This document shows, in pieces, positions 47,205 to 56,919 of a DNA stretch of 64,000 nt. Below the pieces are notes generated by a model, which did no database searches, had not been told where the DNA came from, and saw only the letters and a list, made by a program, of their open reading frames with translations. This DNA comes from a virus. Position 1 is the first letter of the stretch; each line of letters starts with the position of its first letter. The stretch lies in the IMG/VR virus record IMGVR_UViG_3300028283_000005, positions 1 to 64,000 of that record; one strand, 5' to 3'. Both the position numbers and the translations under genes were made by a program.

Positions 47205-48169
47205 ATGGCAGCTATTTTTTTCAGTTTGATTTTACCTTCCAGTGTAATAAGATCGTCTTGGTGATCATCATCTGAAAGATATTTTACAAGTTCGTCTTCA
47301 TCTGCAGCAATTTCAAACTCTCCTTCATATATCTTACCATTAGGTTTTGCCCTATATATGGAAAATTGAATTGCCTGTTTTACTAAGTCTTTTATATGAA
47401 GTAGGTTTTCTTTCATATCAGCAAATCGGTTGAACACCTCGACAGTTGATAAACCTTGATAGCTTCCGGATTTGAATTCATGTTGTTTAAGAATATTATC
47501 CACCTGATTGTATACTGATTCCTCAGTAGTAGAATCTGTAACAGGAAGCCCCAAGAGCCTTGCTACTTTCTTCTTTTTATCAGGAGTCATGCTGTCGAAT
47601 TTAGAGATTGCTTTATTGATAAGTACTTTTTTCTTAAATACTACCATATTCTCAATATCATCATCAACAACATAAAACTGAGTTTCAGCAGGATAATCCC
47701 CTCTTTCCCATGCCTGATAACTACTGGCAATCGTGGGATGTACCCTTAACCAAGAAAAGGCAAGTTCCTGAAAAGGAATACTAGTATCAAAATAGTTATC
47801 TCCATCTGTTAGTTTTACAGGCTGAACATGAAGAGCATCATCTGTTGATGTAGAAAGACTGTGATTCCAGAAAGGTGAACGGATACCAAGATCAATTCCA
47901 CCAAGAGCTTCTTCTAATTTTTGTTTTAGCTTACTGACTCTCTCTTGTTCAATTTCTCTTTCAGTGGGATCTTGTATTCGTTTAATGTAGGAAGCATCTT
48001 TATCAAGTCCTGTCCTATATTTTCCATCCATTTCCTTGTAAGGATATTTGAATACCCCTGTTCCGGGAATACGTGTTAGTCCTTTTTGTACTAAGCTTCC
48101 TTGCATTGTTTGTAATCCACTAACTGAATAATCTTTCTTAATAGTGGAAATCTTGCCAATTTTACTCAT
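47201..48169 (-). CDS. Conserved head-associated protein, 322 aa
   Basis: Starts MSKIGKISTIKKDYSVSGLQ, directly downstream of the capsid terminator. Recognisable stretches are GLTRIPGTGVFKYPYKEMDG, FSWLRVHPTIASSYQAWERG and a helical DKKKKVARLLGL segment. It is mostly soluble alpha/beta with an acidic C-terminal part. No catalytic motif. Its position right after the major capsid gene suggests a capsid-auxiliary or portal-adaptor protein. Its stop overlaps the next start. Confidence 0.6.
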   Translation of the reverse strand: MSKIGKISTIKKDYSVSGLQTMQGSLVQKGLTRIPGTGVFKYPYKEMDGKYRTGLDKDASYIKRIQDPTEREIEQERVSKLKQKLEEALGGIDLGIRSPFWNHSLSTSTDDALHVQPVKLTDGDNYFDTSIPFQELAFSWLRVHPTIASSYQAWERGDYPAETQFYVVDDDIENMVVFKKKVLINKAISKFDSMTPDKKKKVARLLGLPVTDSTTEESVYNQVDNILKQHEFKSGSYQGLSTVEVFNRFADMKENLLHIKDLVKQAIQFSIYRAKPNGKIYEGEFEIAADEDELVKYLSDDDHQDDLITLEGKIKLKKIAAI

Positions 48170-48200
48170 ATAAAATGTAGTTTAATTAAGTTTCAAATTC

Positions 48201-48234
48201 AAAAAAGAAGGCCCCCTCATTATTCCGAGGGAGC
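48201..48234 (-). terminator. Intrinsic terminator after the major capsid gene
   Basis: Minus-strand GCTCCCTC ... GAGGGGGC (8 pairs including one G-T, loop ~8 nt) is followed by CTTCTTTTTT. It begins 13 nt past the capsid stop. Partial termination here would favour capsid mRNA over the downstream genes. Confidence 0.85.
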
Positions 48235-48247
48235 TTTCTCAATAGTT

Positions 48248-49801
48248 CTAAAATTGTGGGATTTCCTCAATTAAGACTGTCCTAGACAGATCTTCAATAA
48301 AGACATCACAACGGTCTTTCATCCAGAGTTCATATCCCGGGAATTTATTTGCTGAACTCATTCCCTGTGATTTTGCAAAACCAAGGTGATGAGCAGTCCC
48401 ATCAATATAACCCCAAGTCATTGAAGGAGCACCTTCCATCCTGACCTCACGAATATTGTTCACCATAGAACCATCACTCATTGGAGAGACATCGAATACC
48501 ATGAACACAGGAGTAGATTTCTTGTTCTGACCAAACTCAAGATTGCTCTGCGGCAGATCAAGTTCTTTCAGGTGAATAAGTTCAACCCTTCCGGTTTCAC
48601 GAGTAACCATTGCATCGAATGCAAAGTTATAAGTGATATGCTGACCTTCTCCCTGTAAGTAACGATTGCCACTATCTGCCATAAAAGTGAGGCCAGAATT
48701 AAGAGCATCGTTTTTAAGAGCCTGCTGGAATACATCAAATCCTGCTTCATTGGTGTACATTTTTACATGACGATCTTTTACATCAACACGCCTGTAGAAG
48801 AGATCTCCAAAGACAGAACGAATGAGATTTGCAGAGAACTCTCCACGATTGTATTGAACAAGATTTCCATTCATACGCATCCTGTGATATACACCAGCAG
48901 ATACACGTTTCAGTTCCTGTTTGCTACCACCTGTTTTTACAGTTCCTGGCTTACTCCAAATCATACGCTTAACTTTCAGTTCAAGCATAGATTTACGCAT
49001 CCAGAATTCAATAAAAGGTTCCCATTTAATATCATTGCGAGTAAGAGGAAGCTGGTTTCTACGCTGAGGAGCATAAACCAAAATGTCAAGGGCTTTCCCT
49101 GAGGAATCCTTCATCATCTTTTCATCAGCCCATTGGGTAATTTTATGTTCATATCCATATGCTGAACCGAGAGATTCAAACATTTGGATTTTTTCACCCA
49201 AACGAGGAAGACCAAGTAAATCCTGATCGAATTCACCAATCACTCCATCTATGAGTTCGAGTTCCAAACCTATCTGAAGGAAGGTGGAACTTACATAATC
49301 AATGATAGGATTGTCACTTACCAGAGTAAAGTTGTAGAGATAGCCCATATTATATGGCATGGGGTCTTTGGTAACATACCAGCGAGGACCATACTGACGA
49401 GATCCCACAGATATAATTGCATTCTTGGAGAATTCGTTAGTGTCAATAACTACCTGAAATTCCTGACCATCAATACCCGGCTTTGGTAAATTCAATGTAG
49501 AAGCAGGAATGTCGATGATTTTTGGAAATTTGTAAGGAACCTGTACTTCCCATTTCCATGCATCACTGTTGTTGGTGATGTAGAATGGGGTAGATTTGTT
49601 GATCATGTCAAGGAAGTCATTGCTATAGAGCGAACTCTGCGTGTACAGACTGATGATTTTCTTATCATAATCTGCAGGTTCAGTTCTGTGAAATGATTCC
49701 AAATGATTTGCGTCTGTGAGTTTACCTACTGCTCGCTTGTCCATAGAGGCAACACGAGAATAGACAAAACCAGTTAAACCGGGAATTGTTTGAATAGCCA
49801 T
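48248..49801 (-). CDS. Major capsid protein (crAss-like HK97 fold), 517 aa
   Basis: The N-terminal region (FVYSRVASMDKRAVGKL, then DYDKKIISLYTQSSLYSNDF and YKFPKIIDIP) matches the strongly conserved start of crAss-like major capsid proteins. Length (~500 aa) and position (portal, scaffold candidate, capsid) also fit. Later hallmarks are YVTKDPMPYNMGYLYNF and PSMTWGYIDGTAHHLGFAKS. It forms the icosahedral shell. A strong terminator follows, as expected for the most abundant late product. No signs of truncation. Confidence 0.88.
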   Translation of the reverse strand: MAIQTIPGLTGFVYSRVASMDKRAVGKLTDANHLESFHRTEPADYDKKIISLYTQSSLYSNDFLDMINKSTPFYITNNSDAWKWEVQVPYKFPKIIDIPASTLNLPKPGIDGQEFQVVIDTNEFSKNAIISVGSRQYGPRWYVTKDPMPYNMGYLYNFTLVSDNPIIDYVSSTFLQIGLELELIDGVIGEFDQDLLGLPRLGEKIQMFESLGSAYGYEHKITQWADEKMMKDSSGKALDILVYAPQRRNQLPLTRNDIKWEPFIEFWMRKSMLELKVKRMIWSKPGTVKTGGSKQELKRVSAGVYHRMRMNGNLVQYNRGEFSANLIRSVFGDLFYRRVDVKDRHVKMYTNEAGFDVFQQALKNDALNSGLTFMADSGNRYLQGEGQHITYNFAFDAMVTRETGRVELIHLKELDLPQSNLEFGQNKKSTPVFMVFDVSPMSDGSMVNNIREVRMEGAPSMTWGYIDGTAHHLGFAKSQGMSSANKFPGYELWMKDRCDVFIEDLSRTVLIEEIPQF

Positions 49802-49832
49802 TTTGTTTAGTGTTTAAGGTTAATTTTTATTG

Positions 49833-51074
49833 TTAGATAAACCATGAGTGAGTTTTTTGTGATCCACTTGCTCCACCTGCTTTGTTTTTAATCACTTGCT
49901 TTGCAGTTTCGCTAAATATCTGATCAGTCTTTTTTGTGATAGCAGACTTTTGAATGACAGATAACGTGGGATCCTTTTCCATTATTTTTAAGAGAAGTCC
50001 AAGTTTAACCTTATTCACATGATTTTCAGGACGCTTTAACTCCAAAATAGCACGATCAAAATCAGTGAGGGTTTCTCCGGAAGCCGTCTTCCATTTATCC
50101 ACCAACAAAAAGTCTTGTAGTTCACCTGCTAGTTTGGGGTTGATCGGTATTCCATCAAACTCCTTACTTTTTATCTTTTCCTGCAGAATAGTCTGCACAT
50201 TATTTATATACTGAGTCTTGATTAGGTTCTTTTGCTTTAAGTCTACTTCAGCTTTCTGTTCAAGTTGTTGAAGTTTAATTGCTTCTTTCTTCACAAGTAC
50301 TTTGTGATGCTTTGCAGCAACTGTTTCAAGATCTCCGTAGTTCCTAAGTCTTTCTACTTCTGTATTAACATCTTCAGGCTCAAGTCCCTGATCTGTAAGA
50401 GCCTGACGAACAACAGTTTCCTGATTTTGTTCTTTTGTCATATCCATCTGAGCATAGTCTACGGCAGCACTGTATGCTGCAAAGTACTCTTTTGGATTTG
50501 CTCCTTTTACATATATGGCATCAAATGCATTCTGATAGTCCTCACCAAATTGTCCAATGAAATTATGAAGTGCTTCTGTAGCTCCTTTTTTCTTTTCAGT
50601 TTGAAACTTTTCAAGAAACTCTTCAGCGGAAGTAATTTTTTCATCATCTTCATTCTCATCATCCTTTGTAAATATACCAAGTTTGTAGAGGTCATTTGCA
50701 AGAGCGTTGAATTGAGAAGGCATTTCTACTTGTTCTTCTTCTGTCCCCTCTTTCTTTTCAGTTTTATTTTGAACAATCTTCTCATCTTTTTCTTCATCCT
50801 CATTTTCTTCAAGAAAATTAGAAATTAGATTCTGATTGGTCTCTTTTTCTTCAGTTGTTTCTTCTTTGGAATCCCCACCTTTCTTTTCAATTTTCTTCTC
50901 TGTCTTTGGAGGTTTTTCATCTTTCTTTTCCTCGATAACAGGTTGAAGATCATCTGCATTACCAGACACTAATTCAGGTGTCATTAAATCTTTAATGAGT
51001 TCAGTGTTACCTACACCCATATCCATTGTTTCTTCAATGCTGAAGGATGGACGATCATTATTAATATCAGCCAT
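49833..51074 (-). CDS. Putative scaffold/head-assembly protein, acidic coiled coil, 413 aa
   Basis: The N-terminal ~130 residues are extremely acidic and Lys/Glu-rich (EEKKDEKPPKTEKKIEKKGG and on). The middle and C-terminal parts are helical (KKEAIKLQQLEQKAEVDLKQ). It lies between portal and major capsid genes, the usual position of scaffolds. Charge, predicted disorder and coiled coil fit a scaffold but do not prove it. No protease motif was seen. Upstream is a 102-nt AT-rich gap in which I find no convincing promoter. Confidence 0.6.
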   Translation of the reverse strand: MADINNDRPSFSIEETMDMGVGNTELIKDLMTPELVSGNADDLQPVIEEKKDEKPPKTEKKIEKKGGDSKEETTEEKETNQNLISNFLEENEDEEKDEKIVQNKTEKKEGTEEEQVEMPSQFNALANDLYKLGIFTKDDENEDDEKITSAEEFLEKFQTEKKKGATEALHNFIGQFGEDYQNAFDAIYVKGANPKEYFAAYSAAVDYAQMDMTKEQNQETVVRQALTDQGLEPEDVNTEVERLRNYGDLETVAAKHHKVLVKKEAIKLQQLEQKAEVDLKQKNLIKTQYINNVQTILQEKIKSKEFDGIPINPKLAGELQDFLLVDKWKTASGETLTDFDRAILELKRPENHVNKVKLGLLLKIMEKDPTLSVIQKSAITKKTDQIFSETAKQVIKNKAGGASGSQKTHSWFI

Positions 51075-51176
51075 ATGTAGTTATTTATACCAGTTTGTAA
51101 TGTAAAATTATAATAAAATTAATTAAAAAAAACATATTTAATGATAAATCACTCTACTTTTGTGCGTAATATAGCA

Positions 51177-53771
51177 TTACTTACTTTTCTTATTGCTTCT
51201 ACCTTTAGCATTCTCACGAGCTACAGCCAAATCATTTGCCATATTAAGTCTTTCATTCTTAAGTTTTTCCTTATCAATCTCAATCTTTTGCATACTTAAT
51301 TTCATCTTGGCACTAATGTCTGCCATTTTAGCAATATGATCTCTTGTAGCATTTGTCTCTTCAGCAGCAAGTCTGCTCATCTCAAGAACATCAGGAACAT
51401 TATTCTGATTGGTATCTTCGCTTTCCACCTTGCCAAATCCAGTGGCTTGAATGATAGCTATCTCTTTCCTGTTAATCCTGTCAAGTTCTTTCTCATAATT
51501 ATCATTTTCCATCTTCTGTTGGGCAAGATTTTGATTTTGCTCCAAAGTAGCCTGTGCCTGCTGTTGCTGTTGCTCAAGTTGTTGTTGCTGCTGTTGCTGT
51601 GCCTCTTGCTGTTGCTGTATCATTCTATCTCTGAGATCCTTAAAAGTTTTCTTCATCTCCCTGATAGATTTAGTAGAATAGAGCTCTATAACATCATAGA
51701 GAGTTCCGCCATTCTGAATAATAGCCTGTGAGAGTTGTCTGAGTTCATTAAACATTTGTGTATCTTCAGGACGATTTGTTGGAAACACCTTGAGATCACG
51801 AAATTTAATATCGGTTCCATTGACACTGATGAATGCGTTCTCCCCTTCATCTGTTACATAAGAAATTGTTGATTCAGGTTTTGAACTTTCTATATACTGG
51901 GCTGCGTCAATAATTGCCTGATATAGTTGCCCAAGAACATACTCGTGAGCTACGAAGAGAGGCTCTGTCTGTGAATAACTCTGTTGAACTGCGGTGTTGG
52001 TACCTGTAGCACTTTCACTTGCACTGACTGAGCCTAAGCGCTGTTTAGAGAGACCAACGAGTTCCCAGCACTCATTCTTCATTTGTTGGGCTAATGTATA
52101 ACGTGATTGGATTTCTTGTGTTCTTGTAAGATCAATATCACGGAATTGATTAAATCCACTGGGACTCTTAAGATTTTCAGGGGAGTCATCAACGAATACT
52201 ACACCTCTGTTTCTTGCTTCCATTTCCCATATGTCGAGAGCATCTTGAGCATCTCCATCCTTAGGCACAGGGATGTGTCTGATAGAGGTTAGATACACCT
52301 TTCCTATTTCCTTCTCAAGGAGTTTGAAAAGTTGGTTCATACATACATTATATATTACCTGAAAAGGCTTCATCAAATCTACTGTAGAACGAGCCTCTGT
52401 GTTTTTCACCTCATGAACTGTTCCTATAATAGGAGAATAGTTCAATAGGTTGAAAGGTTTAACATGATAAATATCAGGACCAATTTTTGTTCCCTGATAC
52501 CATTGATTGATCCATCCCCATTCTAAACTAATTTCTGTAGGAATGGTTCCCTTTTTATAACTCTCATCAACACGCATTGATTGTCCATTTCCTAATTCAT
52601 CTTCATATATGAGTTTTCCTATTTTCTTTTTGGAAATCCAATAGGCTCTCACCACCACATATTTATATCCGAAGGAAGAGACATTTGATGTGAGCCCTAA
52701 GAAGTCTTTAAGAGTATCTGAATTCTCTTTCATTTCAGATTCAATAAGCATTCTTGTCTGGAGAACAAGAGGATCAAAAGTGTCATATTGTACAGAGTCT
52801 ATTCCCGGGGCAACATTAGGATTTCCAAGATTAGATTCCCTGACATTGATAAGTCCATAATCCTGAAGACTACTCCTGAGATGATCTATCTCATCCTTTG
52901 TTATATCTGGAAGGGTTTCTATAATTTCTGAAAGCTCCATCACATTTACCATTCCTGTAGCATATGCTCCCTGTGATCTGCCTGAAGGATCACTTATATA
53001 TTTCCTATCTGGAGTTGTAAGAAACCACGTATTTTTTGGATTTGCCACTTCTACATTGAATCCTAATTTTGAGTTATCTTCATACAAGTGATAAAACTCC
53101 CTAGATGAGATATTAAGATCTCTGAATGCATCCTCGCTCTTTTCTTTTATATTGAACTCCACTTTCTGACAAGTGAGAATATGATTTGCCCATTTCTCAG
53201 CTACAGAAGTGTAGCTATCAATCTGATCCTTCACTTCTTCAAATGCCATCTTTTGTAGTTCTTCTTCTTCTACTTTCACTCCTTGTCTGGCAGCCTTTGT
53301 AAGAATTTGATTCTTGGCTTCATTTAAAACATACTCCTGAAGAATATCCGTTTTAAACTGAAGTTCCTCAGAACGACTATCATCATCAAATCCTTTCGCT
53401 CTATAAGTGTCAGGTCTCTTGCTTATCTCTCCCACCAGTTCATTAATAGGTGTGGTCATGATGGAATAATGCTGTACATATTTGGGAAGCTCCAAATCCT
53501 TTTCAAGAATCTCAGAGAAGCTCTTCACCTCTGGTTCCTGATAGAAATCCTCTGCATGAAGAATACCCTTTATTAAATCATAGTTTTTTACAAAACCTGT
53601 ACGAGGGTCTCTATTCTTCTGATATTCAGAATAAGCCTTATTAGAAAAGTAGTCCATAGTGTTCTTCACCCAAGACTCATCCTGTTTTTCTTTCTCAGTT
53701 TTAAACTGATCGGGGAAGATGTTAAGGTAAGAATATCTGATCGTTGCGTCTTTTGTATATCGAATTATCAT
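51177..53771 (-). CDS. Portal protein (crAss-like), 864 aa
   Basis: Position between terL and the capsid gene, length, and the crAss-type portal features support the call: SIMTTPINELVGEISKRPDT, CWELVGLSKQRLGS, NTAVQQSYSQTEPLFVAHEY, and a long helical C-terminal domain. A Gln-rich stretch encoded around 51545-51625 (QQQQEAQQQQQQQLEQQQQQ) and a basic end (GRSNKKSK) follow the core. The portal forms the dodecameric DNA gate and packaging motor base. The poly-Gln region probably belongs to the barrel or tail-facing helix and is not a cloning or assembly artefact, since codons are mixed CAG/CAA. Confidence 0.87.
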   Translation of the reverse strand: MIIRYTKDATIRYSYLNIFPDQFKTEKEKQDESWVKNTMDYFSNKAYSEYQKNRDPRTGFVKNYDLIKGILHAEDFYQEPEVKSFSEILEKDLELPKYVQHYSIMTTPINELVGEISKRPDTYRAKGFDDDSRSEELQFKTDILQEYVLNEAKNQILTKAARQGVKVEEEELQKMAFEEVKDQIDSYTSVAEKWANHILTCQKVEFNIKEKSEDAFRDLNISSREFYHLYEDNSKLGFNVEVANPKNTWFLTTPDRKYISDPSGRSQGAYATGMVNVMELSEIIETLPDITKDEIDHLRSSLQDYGLINVRESNLGNPNVAPGIDSVQYDTFDPLVLQTRMLIESEMKENSDTLKDFLGLTSNVSSFGYKYVVVRAYWISKKKIGKLIYEDELGNGQSMRVDESYKKGTIPTEISLEWGWINQWYQGTKIGPDIYHVKPFNLLNYSPIIGTVHEVKNTEARSTVDLMKPFQVIYNVCMNQLFKLLEKEIGKVYLTSIRHIPVPKDGDAQDALDIWEMEARNRGVVFVDDSPENLKSPSGFNQFRDIDLTRTQEIQSRYTLAQQMKNECWELVGLSKQRLGSVSASESATGTNTAVQQSYSQTEPLFVAHEYVLGQLYQAIIDAAQYIESSKPESTISYVTDEGENAFISVNGTDIKFRDLKVFPTNRPEDTQMFNELRQLSQAIIQNGGTLYDVIELYSTKSIREMKKTFKDLRDRMIQQQQEAQQQQQQQLEQQQQQAQATLEQNQNLAQQKMENDNYEKELDRINRKEIAIIQATGFGKVESEDTNQNNVPDVLEMSRLAAEETNATRDHIAKMADISAKMKLSMQKIEIDKEKLKNERLNMANDLAVARENAKGRSNKKSK

Positions 53772-53782
53772 GACTTTATTTT

Positions 53783-54070
53783 TTAAAGAGAAGTGGATTC
53801 ATGTTTATACTTTCCATAGAGTCTCCAACATTCATTATAATTATTATATAGGAGTTCTCTTAATTTTTTAGACTCTTCTTTTTGGGTATTTAATTGTATT
53901 GTTAAATCATCTACAAGAAAATCACTATCTAAGATTTGTCGTTTAATATTTTCTATTCTAATAAAATAGTCAAACTCAGTAGGGGAATCGTCTAAAAAAG
54001 AATTTACTATTATACAAGCATCTTCTGAAGGACATTCAGGAGGTTCTATTATTTTAAGATCGTCTTTCAT
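53783..54070 (-). CDS. Small acidic protein between terL and portal, 95 aa
   Basis: Acidic N-terminus (IIEPPECPSEDACIIVNSFL) and a helical C-terminal half (TIQLNTQKEESKKLRELLYN). It is spaced 10 nt from terL and 11 nt from the portal gene, so it is co-translated with the packaging genes. No family recognised. A packaging or head-assembly accessory role is plausible from position only. Confidence 0.6.
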   Translation of the reverse strand: MKDDLKIIEPPECPSEDACIIVNSFLDDSPTEFDYFIRIENIKRQILDSDFLVDDLTIQLNTQKEESKKLRELLYNNYNECWRLYGKYKHESTSL

Positions 54071-54080
54071 AATGTTACTA

Positions 54081-56105
54081 TTAAGTAAATAACTTCCGTT
54101 GTTTTCCTCTTAAATTTCTTGCTGGAAGAAACATTGGATTGCTCACCTTCCTATTCATTGCTTTCACTCTTACGTCTCCACTTCCTCCTACCCTTCCCAT
54201 AATTGGATCCATTTTCATTGCCTGTGCTATTGCAAGTTCTGCTGCCACAATCCTATCAAAATTATCCTGATCATTATATTGTATCACCTCCTCAAGAAGA
54301 ACAGGATCAAATATTTTATTTATACCAAAAATTTCCCTTATTACACTTCCTTGTTCATCTCTTTCAGTGTGGACAACTTCTTCCATATATTTCTTAAAGC
54401 ATCCATGCAGATAATCTATCACCTTGGTTGCCGTTCTATGAATGCCATATTCACGATGCACCGTTGTATTTGGAATAATTTCCAGCAACCATCTTGGCTG
54501 TGCTTCCAGATAATGAGCATCTCCTTTTGCTTTCATATATTCAATGAAGGAGATTTCATCGTTTTCACAGAGCGTTCTTGCATTGTAATATTTTATGAGA
54601 AGCCTTGCCTGTTCCTCCCATGTTTCCTTCTTCTCTGGTCTTGCGCAATAGGAGGCAGCAAACATATCCTGAAACTTCTCCCCTGTAAGATCATGCATTC
54701 TCTTATAAATATACACAGAGCCAAGAGAATTACTGTATTTAGCCTGTCCTTGCCTGTAAGGGTCAACGCCTGCAACGTAAAGTCCATAAGGAGGATTCTC
54801 AACTGGAAACTCATAAATTATAACAGGAGCATCCTTTGAATCTGATGGGTTTAGTGGAAAGTTTGTAATTGGTAATTTATCTGTAAACTCATGCTGTATT
54901 CCTGTCTCCCCAGAGAACAAAATAACAGGTGTTCCTGTTCTTTCCTGAGAGAGGAGCCTTGCCTTCTGTCGTTTAGCTGCTTCAATATCAAAAATGTTTG
55001 TATCCTCATTAGAAAATATATCATCCACATCAAATGGATAATACATCTTCTCCTTCAAATATACAACCCTGTCACTGCCTTTCTTTAATACTTTTAAATT
55101 ATGATTTGTAATCTCTTTTGCTTTCTCCTCATTAGAGACAAGCATTGGTATTTTATATAGAGCACTCTCTTTTGGTTTATCAAGAAACTTTCCCAAAGAA
55201 GAATCTTCCTTGGCTTCCATTCTATATTTATAAGACAGATATAAGCCATGTACTCTCTTAGTATCCTTCTCATTGTTATATGTAAGAAAATTGTAGTTCT
55301 GAACATTGAACATGAGTGTCTTGGCATCTCCAAACTTACTCATGTCACCTCCGGTTCCAGTGAGAATTGGGGAACATGCCCAACCAAAGGGTGTTGTAAA
55401 TCCTGGCTTTGCTGCCTGTAGCCCTCTCAAGAAAGAACCTTTTCCTATTTCATCAATAATCAGCTTACGAGGTTTTGTTCCTGCAATTGCTTCTTCATTA
55501 TTTCCCTCATCTAAATTCCTTATAAGAATTGTGGAAAAAGGAATTCTCTCTCCTGCCTTTGTTTTAATACCAAGTGTTACCTGCTTCTTCCAATCATCCT
55601 CTACCCTCTGCCATCTCCAAGCCTCTGGAAGGAAATTGAGACCCTTGTCAAGCTTATCCGTAATTAGTTTTATATCTGGAGCATTGAGTCCAGCAATTAC
55701 ATTTTGTGAGTTTTCATCAAATGTAGCACCCCATCCTATATAGGAGGCTTCTATGACAGATTTTGCAAATCTTCGTATTCCAAGAATAACAAGTCCTTTG
55801 CGTTCCTTATGTGCCCTATCTATTTCATTTGTAACTATCCACTCATTATCTCTAAGAAGAGGGTTTGCATATTTATCAGAAATCCTTCCCCATTCATCAA
55901 CGTAATCCACCTCCGTATGCCACACATTAAGATGCCAATAGAGAAACGGATTGATATATTCATCTTCCATCATGCATCCATGGAGACATAACTCCTTATG
56001 AAAAGCAAAGAAGGAGGCGTATTCCTGCGACTCCTTATCTGGTATTCTCTTCTGATTGATAAACCAATCCTTATAGTCTACAGTTTGTAGTTTATTACCC
56101 TCCAT
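54081..56105 (-). CDS. terL: Terminase large subunit, 674 aa
   Basis: ATPase: a deviant Walker A LGIRRFAKSV (residues 109-117) and Walker B RKLIIDEIG (DE at 218-219) followed by a coupling-type segment. RNase-H-like nuclease: GVDPYRQG (Asp near residue 445), CENDEISF and, near the C-terminus, YNDQDNFDRIVAAELA supplying the later acidic residues. It packages DNA into proheads through the portal encoded two genes downstream. The length is usual for the family. The ATG overlaps the end of the 111-aa upstream gene by 11 nt, suggesting coupling with that candidate small subunit. Confidence 0.95.
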   Translation of the reverse strand: MEGNKLQTVDYKDWFINQKRIPDKESQEYASFFAFHKELCLHGCMMEDEYINPFLYWHLNVWHTEVDYVDEWGRISDKYANPLLRDNEWIVTNEIDRAHKERKGLVILGIRRFAKSVIEASYIGWGATFDENSQNVIAGLNAPDIKLITDKLDKGLNFLPEAWRWQRVEDDWKKQVTLGIKTKAGERIPFSTILIRNLDEGNNEEAIAGTKPRKLIIDEIGKGSFLRGLQAAKPGFTTPFGWACSPILTGTGGDMSKFGDAKTLMFNVQNYNFLTYNNEKDTKRVHGLYLSYKYRMEAKEDSSLGKFLDKPKESALYKIPMLVSNEEKAKEITNHNLKVLKKGSDRVVYLKEKMYYPFDVDDIFSNEDTNIFDIEAAKRQKARLLSQERTGTPVILFSGETGIQHEFTDKLPITNFPLNPSDSKDAPVIIYEFPVENPPYGLYVAGVDPYRQGQAKYSNSLGSVYIYKRMHDLTGEKFQDMFAASYCARPEKKETWEEQARLLIKYYNARTLCENDEISFIEYMKAKGDAHYLEAQPRWLLEIIPNTTVHREYGIHRTATKVIDYLHGCFKKYMEEVVHTERDEQGSVIREIFGINKIFDPVLLEEVIQYNDQDNFDRIVAAELAIAQAMKMDPIMGRVGGSGDVRVKAMNRKVSNPMFLPARNLRGKQRKLFT

Positions 56106-56430
56106 TACGTTTCTTTAAAAACTGTTCTGCCTGAGAGCCTAATTCCACCTTTCCTCTCACTTCCACTTTGGCTTCTTCCTTTTCTCTCAGTCTGTCAACA
56201 ACCTCAAGTAGTTGCAAGTATTTGGTGAGTGTGTCCTGTACACATTTAATCTGTTGTTCTTTTGTAGCTGTTACTACCCAAGCATATCCTCCTTTTGGCA
56301 TCTCTTTCTTTCCCCATCTGTCTTCCACCTGATCAATAGGATTTGCCTCAATATACTTCCTCCACTCTTGAAGGGACTGCTCAGCAAAATCCAACTCTGC
56401 TGAAATATAACTATTTAGTTTCTTAGCCAT
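56095..56430 (-). CDS. Small helical protein, candidate terminase small subunit, 111 aa
   Basis: Entirely helical and charged (SAELDFAEQSLQEWRKYIEA, later VVDRLREKEEAKVEV), ending in a basic KKRNGG tail. It lies directly before terL and overlaps it by 11 nt. Small terminases are short, helical and usually precede terL, which is the only basis for the suggestion; no clear helix-turn-helix is visible. Its ATG overlaps the upstream stop by 1 nt (TAATG). Confidence 0.5.
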   Translation of the reverse strand: MAKKLNSYISAELDFAEQSLQEWRKYIEANPIDQVEDRWGKKEMPKGGYAWVVTATKEQQIKCVQDTLTKYLQLLEVVDRLREKEEAKVEVRGKVELGSQAEQFLKKRNGG

Positions 56431-56642
56431 TATGTAAGCTCCTCAAAATTAATATTCTCACCGTTAATTTTTGTATGCTTCTGTTCATCATCAATATCCC
56501 CAACAATCCAAATAGAATCCTGATGATTTCCTTTCTCCACCAATATAGTAACATAATCTATACCACTATCGTATATCTCCATTAATGTCTCAATGAACTC
56601 TCTCAAATGAACCTTCTTTATCTCCAATTTATTCTTACTCAT
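56430..56642 (-). CDS. Small acidic protein, 70 aa
   Basis: Has the pattern of a short alpha/beta protein (VHLREFIETLMEIYDSGIDY, then VTILVEKGNHQDSIWIVGDI). It overlaps the zinc-ribbon gene upstream by 8 nt and touches the 111-aa gene downstream, so it is a tightly packed member of the packaging operon. Function unknown. Confidence 0.6.
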   Translation of the reverse strand: MSKNKLEIKKVHLREFIETLMEIYDSGIDYVTILVEKGNHQDSIWIVGDIDDEQKHTKINGENINFEELT

Positions 56643-56919
56643 TGTTTTGTTCCATTTCTTCTTCCTGTTGGGATGTTACCACTTCTCTCCATTTATATAA
56701 AGGACAAGCACATGATAAGCAAGCTGTCTTTGCTGAAAGTGTGCATCCACAAATAAGACAATGTTCATCTGGCCTAATGCTACTATGTTGTTGAGAATTC
56801 TCTGGACAATTCCTACAAATCATCATCCTCTCCATCGTCACTCTCTGAATCACGTCCTTCAATTCCTTCGGAGGAAAGCACTTGTTTCTCCATCCCTCGT
56901 AGATCTTGTATACATCCAT
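56635..56919 (-). CDS. Zinc-ribbon protein, 94 aa
   Basis: Eight Cys residues in residues ~35-75 (ICRNCPENS ... HCLICGCTL ... ACLSCACPL) indicate one or two zinc sites. The segment before them (IYEGWRNKCFPP, then VTMERMMICRNC) resembles the N-terminus of related crAss-like zinc-ribbon proteins. I therefore keep the early start although it makes a 107-nt out-of-frame overlap with the 148-aa gene upstream. Later Met codons (56835, 56826, 56823) are alternatives. Likely a nucleic-acid- or protein-binding accessory factor. Confidence 0.65.
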   Translation of the reverse strand: MDVYKIYEGWRNKCFPPKELKDVIQRVTMERMMICRNCPENSQQHSSIRPDEHCLICGCTLSAKTACLSCACPLYKWREVVTSQQEEEMEQNNE

